Below, one piece after another: positions 46,578-54,377 of a DNA stretch of 54,377 bases. Under the pieces are notes generated by a model. The model was not told the DNA's origin, did no database searches, and saw nothing but the letters and a program-made list of their open reading frames with translations. Every line of letters begins with the position of its first letter. Within the stretch, counting starts at the first letter, position 1. This DNA comes from Vibrio tasmaniensis 1F-187 (GTDB taxonomy: Bacteria > Pseudomonadota > Gammaproteobacteria > Enterobacterales > Vibrionaceae): contig NZ_AJZM02000352.1 in NCBI RefSeq assembly GCF_000272405.2, positions 1-54,377 of the forward strand, read 5' to 3'. The translations under genes were made by a program, and so were the position numbers.

Positions 46578-49010
46578 CTACTGTTTCTGATTAAGTGCCA
46601 GAATCCTTTCGTTAGAGCTTGGTTCTAAAAGGGCTTGCTGATCCAGAATAGTTTGCGGATTGTGGTCACGAACAAATTCAATGAACTCAATGTAAGTGAG
46701 TGGTTGGCTGAAAAAATAACCCTGTATTAAGTCGCAGTTGGCTTTTTTAAGGTGATGATATTGTTCGAGAGACTCGACACCTTCGCCAACAACGAAGGTG
46801 TCACAAGAGTGTCCTAAGTTAACCATGGATTCGACCATCTTTCGGTCAGCTTTGTCGTCGACGATATTATCGATAAAGCTTTTATCAATTTTAAGCTCAT
46901 CGACAGGGTAGTGAAGAAGTTGGTTAAAAGCTGTATAGCCAGTACCGAAATCGTCAAGAGACACTTTTAAACCTAAGCTCCTGATACTTTCGATAGTCTG
47001 CACTGTAAGTTTACTGCTTTTAACGTAACTGGTTTCGGTAATTTCTATAATGATGTTGGCTGGTGGTACTTGATAACGCTCGATTACCTTTCGAATATTG
47101 TCTGCAAAGTTACGATTGTAAAGTTCCATCGCTGATATATTTATTGATAAGCTACCTGTGTACTTGTGAATTTCAGAGAGCTCTTTATAGCTTTTTATTG
47201 CGGTACTAATGACCCACATGTCGAGTTTGGATATCAAGTTACTTCTTTCGGCGACCGGAATAAACTCATCCGGGCCAGCCTTTATATCAAATAGAGCAGG
47301 GCAGCGAATCAGACATTCTGCTCCGTCAATCTGAAGTGTCTTAGCATTGAAAATAGGCATAAAGCGAAGTTCAAAGTTGTCGCTTTCACAACACTCCAAT
47401 AGCCTTTTTTCGATAACGTCATGTCTTTCTAGTGAATGAAGTAGTTCTTCGCCGTAAACGATTCGGCTTTCTCCATCACTGTGTGCTTTGGCATTAATCA
47501 GCATCTCATCGATGCATCGGTGCCATATCTCCTCGAACTTAGGGGTATCGACGGGTAGTACACCTGTTGCAATTGAAAGCCTGAAACCATAGTAATCGAG
47601 GAAAGTCGTGCCTGTTAGGGTGTTGTTAATGTTCTCAATTTCTTCGTTTATTGATTGGTGCTCACCCATTTCCAATATGGCAATGAATTGGTTTCCTCCT
47701 AGCCTTGCAACTGAATAGTCGCTGCAACTGAAACCGAAAGAGGATTGTTGATTCTGCAGGGTTTCTCTTAGTGTTTTGGCCAGACTAACGAGTACATTGT
47801 CACCTACTTTTGCACCATATAAGTCATTGATTTTACGGAAGTCGATAATGTCCCAGCAAACCAGATAGCAATGAGGACTTATCGAGCTTTTTAGACGCAC
47901 ATCGAGGTGTCGGATGAACGAGCGTCGGTTGGCTAATTTGGTTAATTGATCAAATTCAGCTTCGAATTTCAATTCTGTTAATGAATCAATGTAGGCGTTT
48001 TTTAGACCATCAATTTCACTGTGCCCGGATGAACGTTTGAAATACCTCAGTTTAAGTCCGCCAATGGATATCTCGTGTAGTAGATCTTTGAGTGGACGTA
48101 CTAATTGGTAGCGCACCACCATGTGTACGATGAGCATAATAATGAATAGTGTCGTCAAACCGCCAAGTAAGGTCTGCTGAGCTATGATAGATTTTTCCTG
48201 ATTGAATTTTTTTTCGCGAATATTAACCTGAGCGAGGAAGTGACGGCTGTTCATCTCAACTTTGATTCTGTCTTTGGTTTGTTCAAACGATTTGATAACA
48301 AACTGCGTATTCTCTATGTGTGCAGTATTCGATGATGGCTCAATCAGAAGCTGCATATTGTCATCATCGTTGTATTTTATTAGTAAGTTGGATAGTTGTT
48401 TTAATGGACCATCTGCAATTAGTATGTATCGATTTAAGCTGTCGTTTGCACGTTTGTCTTGTGGGAGCAAGTAAGGGTCGATTGCAATAACGTAAGCGTA
48501 TCTAAGTTCACCACTCACAGAGATATATGAGAAGCCTTTATGAGACAGCTCGTTTTTATTGATTAACGAGGTATAGATATCGAAGATTTTTTCATAGATG
48601 TTATCGGGGATCTTTAACCCTTCGAAAGGGTCTGCTCGTAACGTAGATAGCGTTAACTGAAACTTAGGATCAACGATATAGATGTTACGTTGACCAAATT
48701 GATTAACGTGACTTTGGTTTAAGACACGAAGCACTCTTTTTTCCAGCAGGGACAAGGTTGTGTAGTCACTAGGGTTTTGAATATATCGCAAGAACTGTAG
48801 CGATGAACCTATATCTTTTACAAGCAAAGATAGACCAAGTTGCTCGTATTCAGCCGCCACGAGCGCGGTGTTCACATCAGATTGTACTTCGTCTAAGTAC
48901 ATGTGTTTCGCGTGGTTAGAGGCTAAGTGGTAAGTAACCATTCCGCCTATTGCAAATACGAACAATAAAGTAGGAATGAGCACAAAGTAGAGCTTCTTTA
49001 ATACTGGCAT
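46578..49010 (-). CDS. MbaA-like GGDEF-EAL membrane protein
   Basis: This 810 aa protein has membrane helices at about 7-26 and 279-299 around a 250-residue periplasmic sensor region, then a GGDEF domain (about 345-520) and an EAL domain (about 530-785). The cyclase motif reads G-G-N-Q-F (438-442), so synthesis is probably lost. The EAL set is complete: Glu565 (ECL), Asn624, EITET 656-660, Asp686/Asp687, Lys707, Glu743 and Gln763. Expected output is c-di-GMP hydrolysis. The layout and the preceding polyamine-binding-protein gene match V. cholerae NspS-MbaA, in which norspermidine controls biofilm formation. Three bases separate the two genes. Confidence 0.9.
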   Translation of the reverse strand: MPVLKKLYFVLIPTLLFVFAIGGMVTYHLASNHAKHMYLDEVQSDVNTALVAAEYEQLGLSLLVKDIGSSLQFLRYIQNPSDYTTLSLLEKRVLRVLNQSHVNQFGQRNIYIVDPKFQLTLSTLRADPFEGLKIPDNIYEKIFDIYTSLINKNELSHKGFSYISVSGELRYAYVIAIDPYLLPQDKRANDSLNRYILIADGPLKQLSNLLIKYNDDDNMQLLIEPSSNTAHIENTQFVIKSFEQTKDRIKVEMNSRHFLAQVNIREKKFNQEKSIIAQQTLLGGLTTLFIIMLIVHMVVRYQLVRPLKDLLHEISIGGLKLRYFKRSSGHSEIDGLKNAYIDSLTELKFEAEFDQLTKLANRRSFIRHLDVRLKSSISPHCYLVCWDIIDFRKINDLYGAKVGDNVLVSLAKTLRETLQNQQSSFGFSCSDYSVARLGGNQFIAILEMGEHQSINEEIENINNTLTGTTFLDYYGFRLSIATGVLPVDTPKFEEIWHRCIDEMLINAKAHSDGESRIVYGEELLHSLERHDVIEKRLLECCESDNFELRFMPIFNAKTLQIDGAECLIRCPALFDIKAGPDEFIPVAERSNLISKLDMWVISTAIKSYKELSEIHKYTGSLSINISAMELYNRNFADNIRKVIERYQVPPANIIIEITETSYVKSSKLTVQTIESIRSLGLKVSLDDFGTGYTAFNQLLHYPVDELKIDKSFIDNIVDDKADRKMVESMVNLGHSCDTFVVGEGVESLEQYHHLKKANCDLIQGYFFSQPLTYIEFIEFVRDHNPQTILDQQALLEPSSNERILALNQKQ

Positions 49011-49013
49011 TAA

Positions 49014-50045
49014 TTATCTCAAACTGTCGACAATGCGGTTACGAATTTGAATGCTATTGGGTTCGAGTTGCTGATACAGATAGCTGCGTTCTAAAACCTC
49101 TTTGCTAGGGAAAAGCTCCGGATCATTTTGGTACTCTTGCGTTGTTAAGGCTTTTGCTTTTGAGCTTGGAGTTGCAAACCATGAATCCATTGCGTTTTGA
49201 GCGGCGATCTCGGGTTGCGACAAGAATGATAGAATCGTTGTTGCTTGTGCAGACAACTCTCCGTTATTAATCGCAGCAATGCACTCTAACCATAACGTTG
49301 TGCCTTCTTGAGGTACGATGTAAACCCAAGAGGCATCAGGCTCCAAATCATTGAGTACATAACTGTCACCAGAATAACCGTAGGCAAGGTCGATGTTAGC
49401 AAGACGTTCGGGTTGGCGAATATAGTCGATGACGTATTCGTTGCTTTCTAGGTGTGGCTTTTGAGCTTGCAGGGTTTTATAGGCAACGCGAAGTTCCTGC
49501 TCATTATTGGTGAATGGATCAAATTGATTTGCTAACAGTGCAGTACTCACCAAATCCGTAGGTTCGTAATACATACTTATGCGGCCACTGCTGTTCGTGT
49601 CTGGTTCGAGAATAGCGTTCCAAGAGGTGGGAGCGTTTAGTTTGTCACTGCGATATAAGATTCCCGCAGTCCCCCAAGCGTAGGGAATGCCATACTCGCC
49701 ACATCCTTCAACCCACCGTGAATCTATGTTACCAGCAATGGATTGTTGTAACTTACTGAGATTATGAAACAGGTTCTGCTTGGCTAACGCATTGAGCTTT
49801 ACACTTTCTATAATGACTAGCTCAAATGCGCCACGACGTTCGCTTAATAGCACTTCATCTCTGATCGACTCATCAGAAAAAAACTGCTGTTTCAAAGAAA
49901 TGCCGTACGTGTCACTTAGTTGGGTCACGACACTATTGGATAGAAATTCATCCCAATTGTAGAGATAAATATCATTTTGTTGGCTAAACGCTGTGCCAGT
50001 TAAAAAGGATGATGACGCAAGAACTGAAACATAAAATGCTTTCAC
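49014..50045 (-). CDS. NspS/PotD-like periplasmic polyamine-binding protein
   Basis: The 343 aa product has a signal peptide (about 1-21, AFS cleavage) and the PotD/PotF-type fold, starting with the family motif IYLYNWDEFLS. Further conserved stretches are YGIPYAWGTAGILYR and DLAYGYSGDS. No ABC permease or ATPase genes are nearby; the MbaA-like gene follows directly. It is therefore probably a signal receptor for spermidine or norspermidine rather than a transporter component. It may be a paralogue rather than the true NspS. Confidence 0.88.
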   Translation of the reverse strand: MKAFYVSVLASSSFLTGTAFSQQNDIYLYNWDEFLSNSVVTQLSDTYGISLKQQFFSDESIRDEVLLSERRGAFELVIIESVKLNALAKQNLFHNLSKLQQSIAGNIDSRWVEGCGEYGIPYAWGTAGILYRSDKLNAPTSWNAILEPDTNSSGRISMYYEPTDLVSTALLANQFDPFTNNEQELRVAYKTLQAQKPHLESNEYVIDYIRQPERLANIDLAYGYSGDSYVLNDLEPDASWVYIVPQEGTTLWLECIAAINNGELSAQATTILSFLSQPEIAAQNAMDSWFATPSSKAKALTTQEYQNDPELFPSKEVLERSYLYQQLEPNSIQIRNRIVDSLR

Positions 50046-50415
50046 TGACGGATTCCTTTCCTACTTTGCTTAACTAAATCGTAGCCCAAATTTTGCGACA
50101 TAGCTCAAATTTAGGTCTCTAATTTCAGTTCAACCTAACGCAATGCATCTAGGTGTGAAAATCCTATGACCTAATTGGAACTAAAAGTAAGCTTTGAGCA
50201 CAAAATCACTATGTTAAATCAAGGGGATATCAACCTTTGACCGACGAACGCCTGAATAAGTGCACGAATGACTCATCTACTTCTGATTTGGCACGACGAA
50301 AACACGGGATTTGTTTGATTATTAGGTTGCTAGTAAATATATATTCATCTACTTGAGCATTTTTTCGTTAGTTATGCAATAGTAGGGCATTAATTGAACG
50401 ATAGGAGGTTGGTTT
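50046..50415. other. divergent promoter region, NspS-like / LysE
   Basis: A+T-rich intergenic DNA lies between two divergent genes. I see no palindrome or coding frame of note. The only clear signal is AGGAGG (50403-50408) for the LysE gene. Confidence 0.4.
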
Positions 50416-51066
50416 ATGGATGCAGGTTTAGTTGGGATTTTTGTTACCGTGGCGATTGCTCACTTTTTGGCGCTATTGAGCCCCGGACCAGATTTTGTGA
50501 TTGTGGTAAAGAGCGCTGTTAAAAATAAGGGAAGAAAAGCACTCGGCGTTGCATTCGGTATTGCCAGCGCCAATGCGGTTTATATTGCTTTATGTTTGGT
50601 TGGTGTCGGCTCGATCCTAGCGGCATCTGTTTCCGTTATGATTGCACTTAAGATAATTGGTGGTGTATTTCTTGTTTATCTTGCCGTTCAAGCGATAAGA
50701 GCGAAGAAATGTAACTACAGTAATATGGATGTTTCCGAAGGAGATAGCTTCAACCAAACGACTTTTCTTAAAGAATTCGTCACGGGTTTTCTATCTGGAA
50801 TCCTTAATCCCAAAAACCTATTGTTCTATTTGAGCTTATTTACGGTTGTGTTGAACAATGACATTGGCTTCATGTTTAAGTTAGGCCTAGGTATTTGGAT
50901 GACGGTGGTTGTCTTTATTTGGGATGCGGCGATCATCTTCCTGTTATCGACGCCTAAAGTGCGTCAAGAGTTTACGCGCGCTGCTTACTATATTGATAAA
51001 GTGACAGGAGTTATGTTGGGTCTGCTTGGCTTGACCATTGTGAAATCTGCTCTGGTACGTCAGTAG
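50416..51066 (+). CDS. LysE/RhtB-family amino-acid exporter
   Basis: This 216 aa inner-membrane protein has five to six helices and the RhtB/LysE motifs LALLSPGPDFVIV (about 18-30), GRKALGVAFGIASA and GFLSGILNPKNLLFYLSLF. Members export amino acids or homoserine-lactone-like molecules using the proton gradient; substrate is unknown. AGGAGG lies seven bases before the ATG. It is a single-gene unit. Confidence 0.93.
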   Translation: MDAGLVGIFVTVAIAHFLALLSPGPDFVIVVKSAVKNKGRKALGVAFGIASANAVYIALCLVGVGSILAASVSVMIALKIIGGVFLVYLAVQAIRAKKCNYSNMDVSEGDSFNQTTFLKEFVTGFLSGILNPKNLLFYLSLFTVVLNNDIGFMFKLGLGIWMTVVVFIWDAAIIFLLSTPKVRQEFTRAAYYIDKVTGVMLGLLGLTIVKSALVRQ

Positions 51067-51351
51067 ATTCAATAAAGTTACCATTGCTGAGTAACCCGTT
51101 TGTGGCACGATACAATGCCTATGTGCCGCGAATGTGTGCTTGTTTCCTACCAGGGCTGATACGTTTTATCTCTTATCTGCCCGATATTAAACCCTCAGCT
51201 TAATCCACCAACTCTTTTCATAACTGTTTGTTTATCATTCCTTAGTTCTTAAATAAGTATTAATAATGTTGCTGTTGAACACTTGTAGCTCGGGGTGTTT
51301 GTGCTTATTGTAGGCTGCAATGTCAATTCAATATCAGAGCTAGGAGCCATT

Positions 51352-52152
51352 GTGAATTTAGAGATATATCAAGTGGATTCGTTCACAACTAAAGCTTTTA
51401 AAGGAAACCCTGCAGGGGTTTGTATTTCACAAGAACCTTTAGAAGAGTCGTTGATGTATTCGATTGCTGAAGAGATGGCAGTATCAGAAACGGCATTCTT
51501 AGCCCTCAATACGATGACGTTGAAATGGTTCACACCAGAAGTTGAAGTCAAATTATGCGGCCACGGTACGTTGGCAACAGCGCATGTGATGAAGGAAAGA
51601 GGGTTAGTCAATGCGGGTGAGGTTGTGACGTTTGATACGCTTTCAGGGAAGCTATCTGCCACAGTTTGTGACTCCACAATCGAGCTTGACTTCCCAAGTA
51701 CTGTGCTTGATCTTGGATTGGATGCTAATAAAGATTTGCTGGAATATTTAGGGCTGTGTGAAGACCAAGTCGTGTCATACAGTGAGTTCGATACCAAACA
51801 GTTTATTGAGGTTGTCAGCGAACAAGTTTTATTAGATTTAGCACCAAACTTTGATGCTCTAAAGCGTATTAAAGGTCGAGGCGTTGTTGTGACGGCATTG
51901 TCGTCGAACTCTGAGCTTGATTTTGTTTCGCGCTATTTTGCGCCGTGGGTGGGTGTTAACGAAGATCCCGTTACGGGTTCAGCACATTGCGCTCTCACAC
52001 AGTACTGGTCCGAGAAACTAAACAAAGCGCGTTTCAATGCTTACCAAGCGTCGCGCCGCGGTGGGTATGTATCGACAGAGCTATTACCGAACGGTCGTAT
52101 AAAACTGATAGGGTCTGCAACCACCGTAATCAGTGGTACTTTAAAAGTCTAA
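51352..52152 (+). CDS. PhzF-family isomerase-like protein
   Basis: This 266 aa protein has the duplicated PhzF/diaminopimelate-epimerase-like fold. Present are the N-terminal VDSFTTKAFKGNPAGVC, the catalytic Glu in MAVSETAFL, LCGHGTLATAHV and the C-terminal NEDPVTGSAHCAL. The family catalyses proton shifts on small carboxylic acids; the natural substrate here is unknown. I chose GTG 51352 because TAGGAG stands six bases upstream and the next residues match the family start. The frame is open to GTG 51295. Confidence 0.92.
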   Translation: MNLEIYQVDSFTTKAFKGNPAGVCISQEPLEESLMYSIAEEMAVSETAFLALNTMTLKWFTPEVEVKLCGHGTLATAHVMKERGLVNAGEVVTFDTLSGKLSATVCDSTIELDFPSTVLDLGLDANKDLLEYLGLCEDQVVSYSEFDTKQFIEVVSEQVLLDLAPNFDALKRIKGRGVVVTALSSNSELDFVSRYFAPWVGVNEDPVTGSAHCALTQYWSEKLNKARFNAYQASRRGGYVSTELLPNGRIKLIGSATTVISGTLKV

Positions 52153-52222
52153 ACTTCAATATCATTCATAAAACAGCAACGTCATAATTTAAATCTGCTA
52201 GGTCACTACTTAAGGAATAATC

Positions 52223-52726
52223 GTGTCAGCTTTTTATCTTTCTCAGGTATTAGTCGCAATTGCTATTTGTTTCGATCTTCTGTCTTTTCAATTTAAAGAG
52301 AGGAAGAAAATCGTCACATGCTTGTTTTTTGCAGGCGTTCTTATTTCTAGTCATTTCATTTTGCTCGAACAATGGACAGCGGCAAGTTTGATGATCATCG
52401 CGACCATTCGATATTTGACGAGCGTGTTTTCTACGTCACCAAAATTTAAATATTTGTTCAGTTCCATGTCAGTAGTCGCAACGGTTGTGACTTACTCGGG
52501 GCTCACTAGCATATTGAGTTGCTTTGCTTCCGTATTTCAAACCTTTGCAGCCTTCAATAAAGATGACCGTCGATTAAGAGAGTTGATGATTATCGGAACT
52601 AGCTTTTGGTTGGTTCACAATTACTTAGTTGGTTCTCCAACTGCTGTACTGATGGAAGCGCTATTTATCTGCAGTAACTTGGTTGGCTATTATCGTTTCT
52701 ATTTCAGAAAAAGTGCTGTGGCTTAG
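52223..52726 (+). CDS. YgjV-family inner-membrane protein
   Basis: The 167 aa product has about five short hydrophobic segments and the family pattern QVLVAIAICFDLLSFQFKERK, followed by the later IATIRYLTS and FWLVHNYLVGSPTAVLMEALF. This matches the YgjV family of unknown function. GTG 52223 has AAGGA seven bases upstream. It probably forms an operon-like run with the following cupin and GNAT genes, although gaps are 50-100 bases. Confidence 0.85.
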   Translation: MSAFYLSQVLVAIAICFDLLSFQFKERKKIVTCLFFAGVLISSHFILLEQWTAASLMIIATIRYLTSVFSTSPKFKYLFSSMSVVATVVTYSGLTSILSCFASVFQTFAAFNKDDRRLRELMIIGTSFWLVHNYLVGSPTAVLMEALFICSNLVGYYRFYFRKSAVA

Positions 52727-52790
52727 GGCTTATAGCTTAGGAGCTCAGGAAGCTAGGCTTTAGATAAAACGATAAAACGATAAAGCAATG
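52722..52790 (+). repeat. degenerate repeat around YgjV gene stop codon
   Basis: The gene end GGCTTAG is repeated as GGCTTATAG, CTTAGGAGCTCAGGAAGCTAG and GGCTTTAGATA, then a short array AAAACGAT-AAAACGAT-AAAGC. Each unit carries a TAG. Confidence 0.5.
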
Positions 52791-52825
52791 CACCATATTC
52801 ATCTAATAAGGATTAGGAGAGAGCG

Positions 52826-53140
52826 ATGTCAAATATCTACTCGGATGTGCCTTCGTCAATACCCGACGAAATCTTCAACGACATCATTACTACTGAGAAT
52901 GTGCGGATTGAAAGAATAATATCTCATGGGCACAGTTCTCCAGAACAAGGTTGGTATGACCAAGATGAAAACGAATGGGTTATGGTGCTAGAGGGGCAAG
53001 GTGTTATTGAGTTTGAAGACGGACGTGTCGTTACCTTGTCTAAAGGGGATTACATCAATATTGCCGCGAGAGAGAAGCACAAGGTTGTTGGTACGGATAG
53101 AGACGTTGTGACTATTTGGCTAGCTGTGTTTTATCGTTAG
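52826..53140 (+). CDS. small cupin-domain protein
   Basis: The 104 aa product is a single cupin barrel with the segments EQGWYDQDENEWVMVLEGQG and the second motif KGDYINIAAREKHKV. In common relatives the first motif carries a His where Asn appears here (DENEW), while His is kept in motif 2, so metal binding may be partial. Function is unknown. AGGAGAG precedes the ATG. Confidence 0.88.
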   Translation: MSNIYSDVPSSIPDEIFNDIITTENVRIERIISHGHSSPEQGWYDQDENEWVMVLEGQGVIEFEDGRVVTLSKGDYINIAAREKHKVVGTDRDVVTIWLAVFYR

Positions 53141-53193
53141 TATTGCTATCAAGTAGTGAATAGGCAATCAGCAATACATGAAAGGACTGTGTC

Positions 53194-53661
53194 GTGGTTA
53201 GAATTCGAAATTACCAAGTTAGTGATGCCAAAGCATTATGGGAGATCTATTTCCATACTGTTCGAAATATTAATGTTCGTGACTATTCTCAAGAACAAGT
53301 TGAGGCTTGGGCACCAAGTGACTTTGACTCCGAGGTGTGGGAAAAGTGTCTGCATCGTATCCAACCTTTTGTAGCGGAGTTGGATGGCCACATTGTTGGC
53401 TATACTGACTTGCAACCGAATGGGTTGATAGATCACTTCTTTTGTCATCATGAATATCAAGGTAAAGGTGTAGGGCGAGCTTTGATGGCGCATGTATTCG
53501 AGATTGGTCGATTTCGTGGTGTATCGAGATACTTCTCTGAGGTGAGTATTACCGCTAGGCCTTTCTATGAGCACCTTGGCTTTAAGTTAGTGAATGAACA
53601 GGAAGTCGAAATACGTGGCGTTAAGCTGACTAATTACGTGATGGAGAAAACCACTAAGTAG
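53194..53661 (+). CDS. GNAT-family N-acetyltransferase
   Basis: This 155 aa GNAT-fold acetyltransferase has the acetyl-CoA pyrophosphate loop at HHEYQGKGVGRALMAHVFE (Q/R-x-x-G-x-G/A) and the C-terminal motif SITARPFYEHLGFK. This resembles the YafP/ElaA-like group acting on small molecules; the substrate is unknown. GTG 53194 is used, with AAAGGA about eleven bases upstream. Confidence 0.9.
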   Translation: MVRIRNYQVSDAKALWEIYFHTVRNINVRDYSQEQVEAWAPSDFDSEVWEKCLHRIQPFVAELDGHIVGYTDLQPNGLIDHFFCHHEYQGKGVGRALMAHVFEIGRFRGVSRYFSEVSITARPFYEHLGFKLVNEQEVEIRGVKLTNYVMEKTTK

Positions 53662-53721
53662 CCATTAACGTTATGTCTAGTGTAGGTAAAATTGGATATG
53701 CTCAACGCTTAGCCCAGTAGG

Positions 53722-53749
53722 TTAAAAAGGGTGTGAACTGTCACACCCT
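53722..53749 (-). terminator. terminator after fasciclin gene
   Basis: AGGGTGTGA and TCACACCCT pair around a four-base loop. On the minus strand the stem is followed by TTTTTAACC. It lies 40 bases beyond the fasciclin stop and may also serve the GNAT gene on the plus strand. Confidence 0.85.
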
Positions 53750-53788
53750 CAAAGAGTTTGGTTTGCCTGAGACTTTCTTTCTATTTGA

Positions 53789-54286
53789 TTATTTCGGGAG
53801 CAAGACCGTATCAATTACGTGGATTACACCATTGCTTGCTTCCACATCAGCCGCAATCACTTTCGCATTGTTAATCATAACCGTGCCATCGCTTACGCTT
53901 ATCATCACGTTTTGACCTTGAATTGTTGTCGCTTTGTCTATTTTCATAACGTCTGCCGCCACCACTTTCCCTGCGACTACATGATAAGTTAGCACGGCGA
54001 CTAATTTGTCTTTGTTTTCCGGTTTCAAAAGCATATCGACAGTACCATCTGGCAACTTGGCAAATGCTTCATCGGTTGGAGCGAAAACGGTAAAAGGTCC
54101 TTCTCCTTTCAAAGTATCTACAAGTCCACCCGCTTTAACAGCAGCAACAAGTGTATTGAAAGAGCCATTTCCTACTGCGACATCGACGATATCTTTTTTC
54201 ATCTCATGATGATTGGCGTTAGCGAATGCACTAAAAAAAAGTGCAGCGACAAGAAGAGATAGAGACTTGCTAATTTTATTAATCAT
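53789..54286 (-). CDS. secreted fasciclin (FAS1)-domain protein
   Basis: The 165 aa product has a signal peptide (about 1-25, ANA cleavage) and one FAS1 domain: [37 protein letters not shown], then [13 protein letters not shown] and the final [17 protein letters not shown]1 proteins are adhesion or extracellular-matrix factors, often at the periplasm or cell surface. Its N-terminal mature segment is His-rich (NHHEMKK). It is a single gene with its own terminator. Confidence 0.95.
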   Translation of the reverse strand: MINKISKSLSLLVAALFFSAFANANHHEMKKDIVDVAVGNGSFNTLVAAVKAGGLVDTLKGEGPFTVFAPTDEAFAKLPDGTVDMLLKPENKDKLVAVLTYHVVAGKVVAADVMKIDKATTIQGQNVMISVSDGTVMINNAKVIAADVEASNGVIHVIDTVLLPK

Positions 54287-54377
54287 GTTGGAATCCTTTG
54301 AGTTTGTCAGTTATTTTCGTCAGGTATTACGAAAGGCTCAAAGCGATGGATCAATTTATACCAATCACAGTAAGTAA
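54287..54377. other. right-edge intergenic sequence
   Basis: This is the upstream region of the fasciclin gene, with GGATTC before its start on the minus strand. Near the edge, TTTATACCAATC (54355-54366) repeats a 12-mer found at 1810-1821. No gene is visible. Confidence 0.4.

Noticed and set aside
49014..50045. Part of a spermidine ABC transporter
   Set aside because: No permease or ATPase gene is nearby; the next gene is a GGDEF-EAL protein, which favours an NspS-like receptor.

Overview
ORGANISM. The protein families, moderate A+T content and gene order point to a gammaproteobacterium of the Vibrionaceae, most likely a marine Vibrio close to the Splendidus clade. The supporting items are a ribose operon with a GAAACGTTTC-type operator, YejABEF, a CSS-motif EAL protein and an NspS/MbaA-like polyamine-sensing pair. 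A complete second-type F-ATPase operon among accessory metabolic genes suggests the smaller chromosome, as described for Photobacterium profundum. This placement is inference; no rRNA, tRNA, origin or plasmid marker is visible. LAYOUT. 1-4.4 kb: a small membrane protein, an SPFH/prohibitin-like protein, a CSS-EAL phosphodiesterase (minus strand) and a membrane protein. 4.5-11 kb: the minus-strand ribose operon rbsDACBKR, with two perfect operator palindromes upstream of rbsD and stem-loops between rbsC/rbsB, rbsB/rbsK and rbsK/rbsR. 11-13.7 kb: a small stand-alone winged-helix regulator divergent from an outer-membrane barrel, and an endonuclease/exonuclease/phosphatase-family protein. 14-19.8 kb: yejABEF peptide importer. 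19.9-27.5 kb: an S4-domain protein convergent with the minus-strand operon atpIBEFHAGDC. 28.3-38.9 kb: a LysR regulator divergent from a plus-strand catabolic-looking cluster (RidA, aldehyde dehydrogenase, M19-like protein, BCCT transporter, an unrecognised 579-603 aa protein, a DUF3726-like protein, an S33 hydrolase). 39-40 kb: two tiny hypothetical genes. 40-44.7 kb: a minus-strand cbb3-type oxidase operon (monohaem cytochrome c, ccoN, ccoO, and a ccoP fused to a triheme cytochrome). 45-50 kb: two convergent pairs, each a secreted binding-type protein followed by a membrane GGDEF-type protein. 50.4-54.3 kb: LysE exporter, PhzF, YgjV, cupin, GNAT and a secreted fasciclin protein. HOW THE GENES WORK TOGETHER. 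The rbs genes import ribose, convert the pyranose to the furanose form and phosphorylate it under RbsR. YejABEF imports oligopeptides. The atp operon encodes a complete F1Fo enzyme. The RidA-to-S33 cluster looks like uptake and breakdown of a zwitterionic nitrogen compound of unknown identity, using an imine/enamine hydrolase and an aldehyde-oxidising step. The oxidase has five CxxCH sites in its third subunit, and its C-terminal part resembles the cytochrome subunit of periplasmic alcohol/gluconate dehydrogenases, so electrons may pass directly from a periplasmic dehydrogenase to the oxidase. Cyclic-di-GMP proteins recur (1.8-3.4, 45.5-49 kb). MOST UNUSUAL. (1) The pentahaem CcoP fusion. (2) The uncharacterised BCCT/M19/RidA/ALDH cluster, whose M19 protein lacks the first metal-site residues. 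(3) The mirror-image sensor pairs. (4) Repeated degenerate copies of stop-codon-proximal sequence downstream of several genes.
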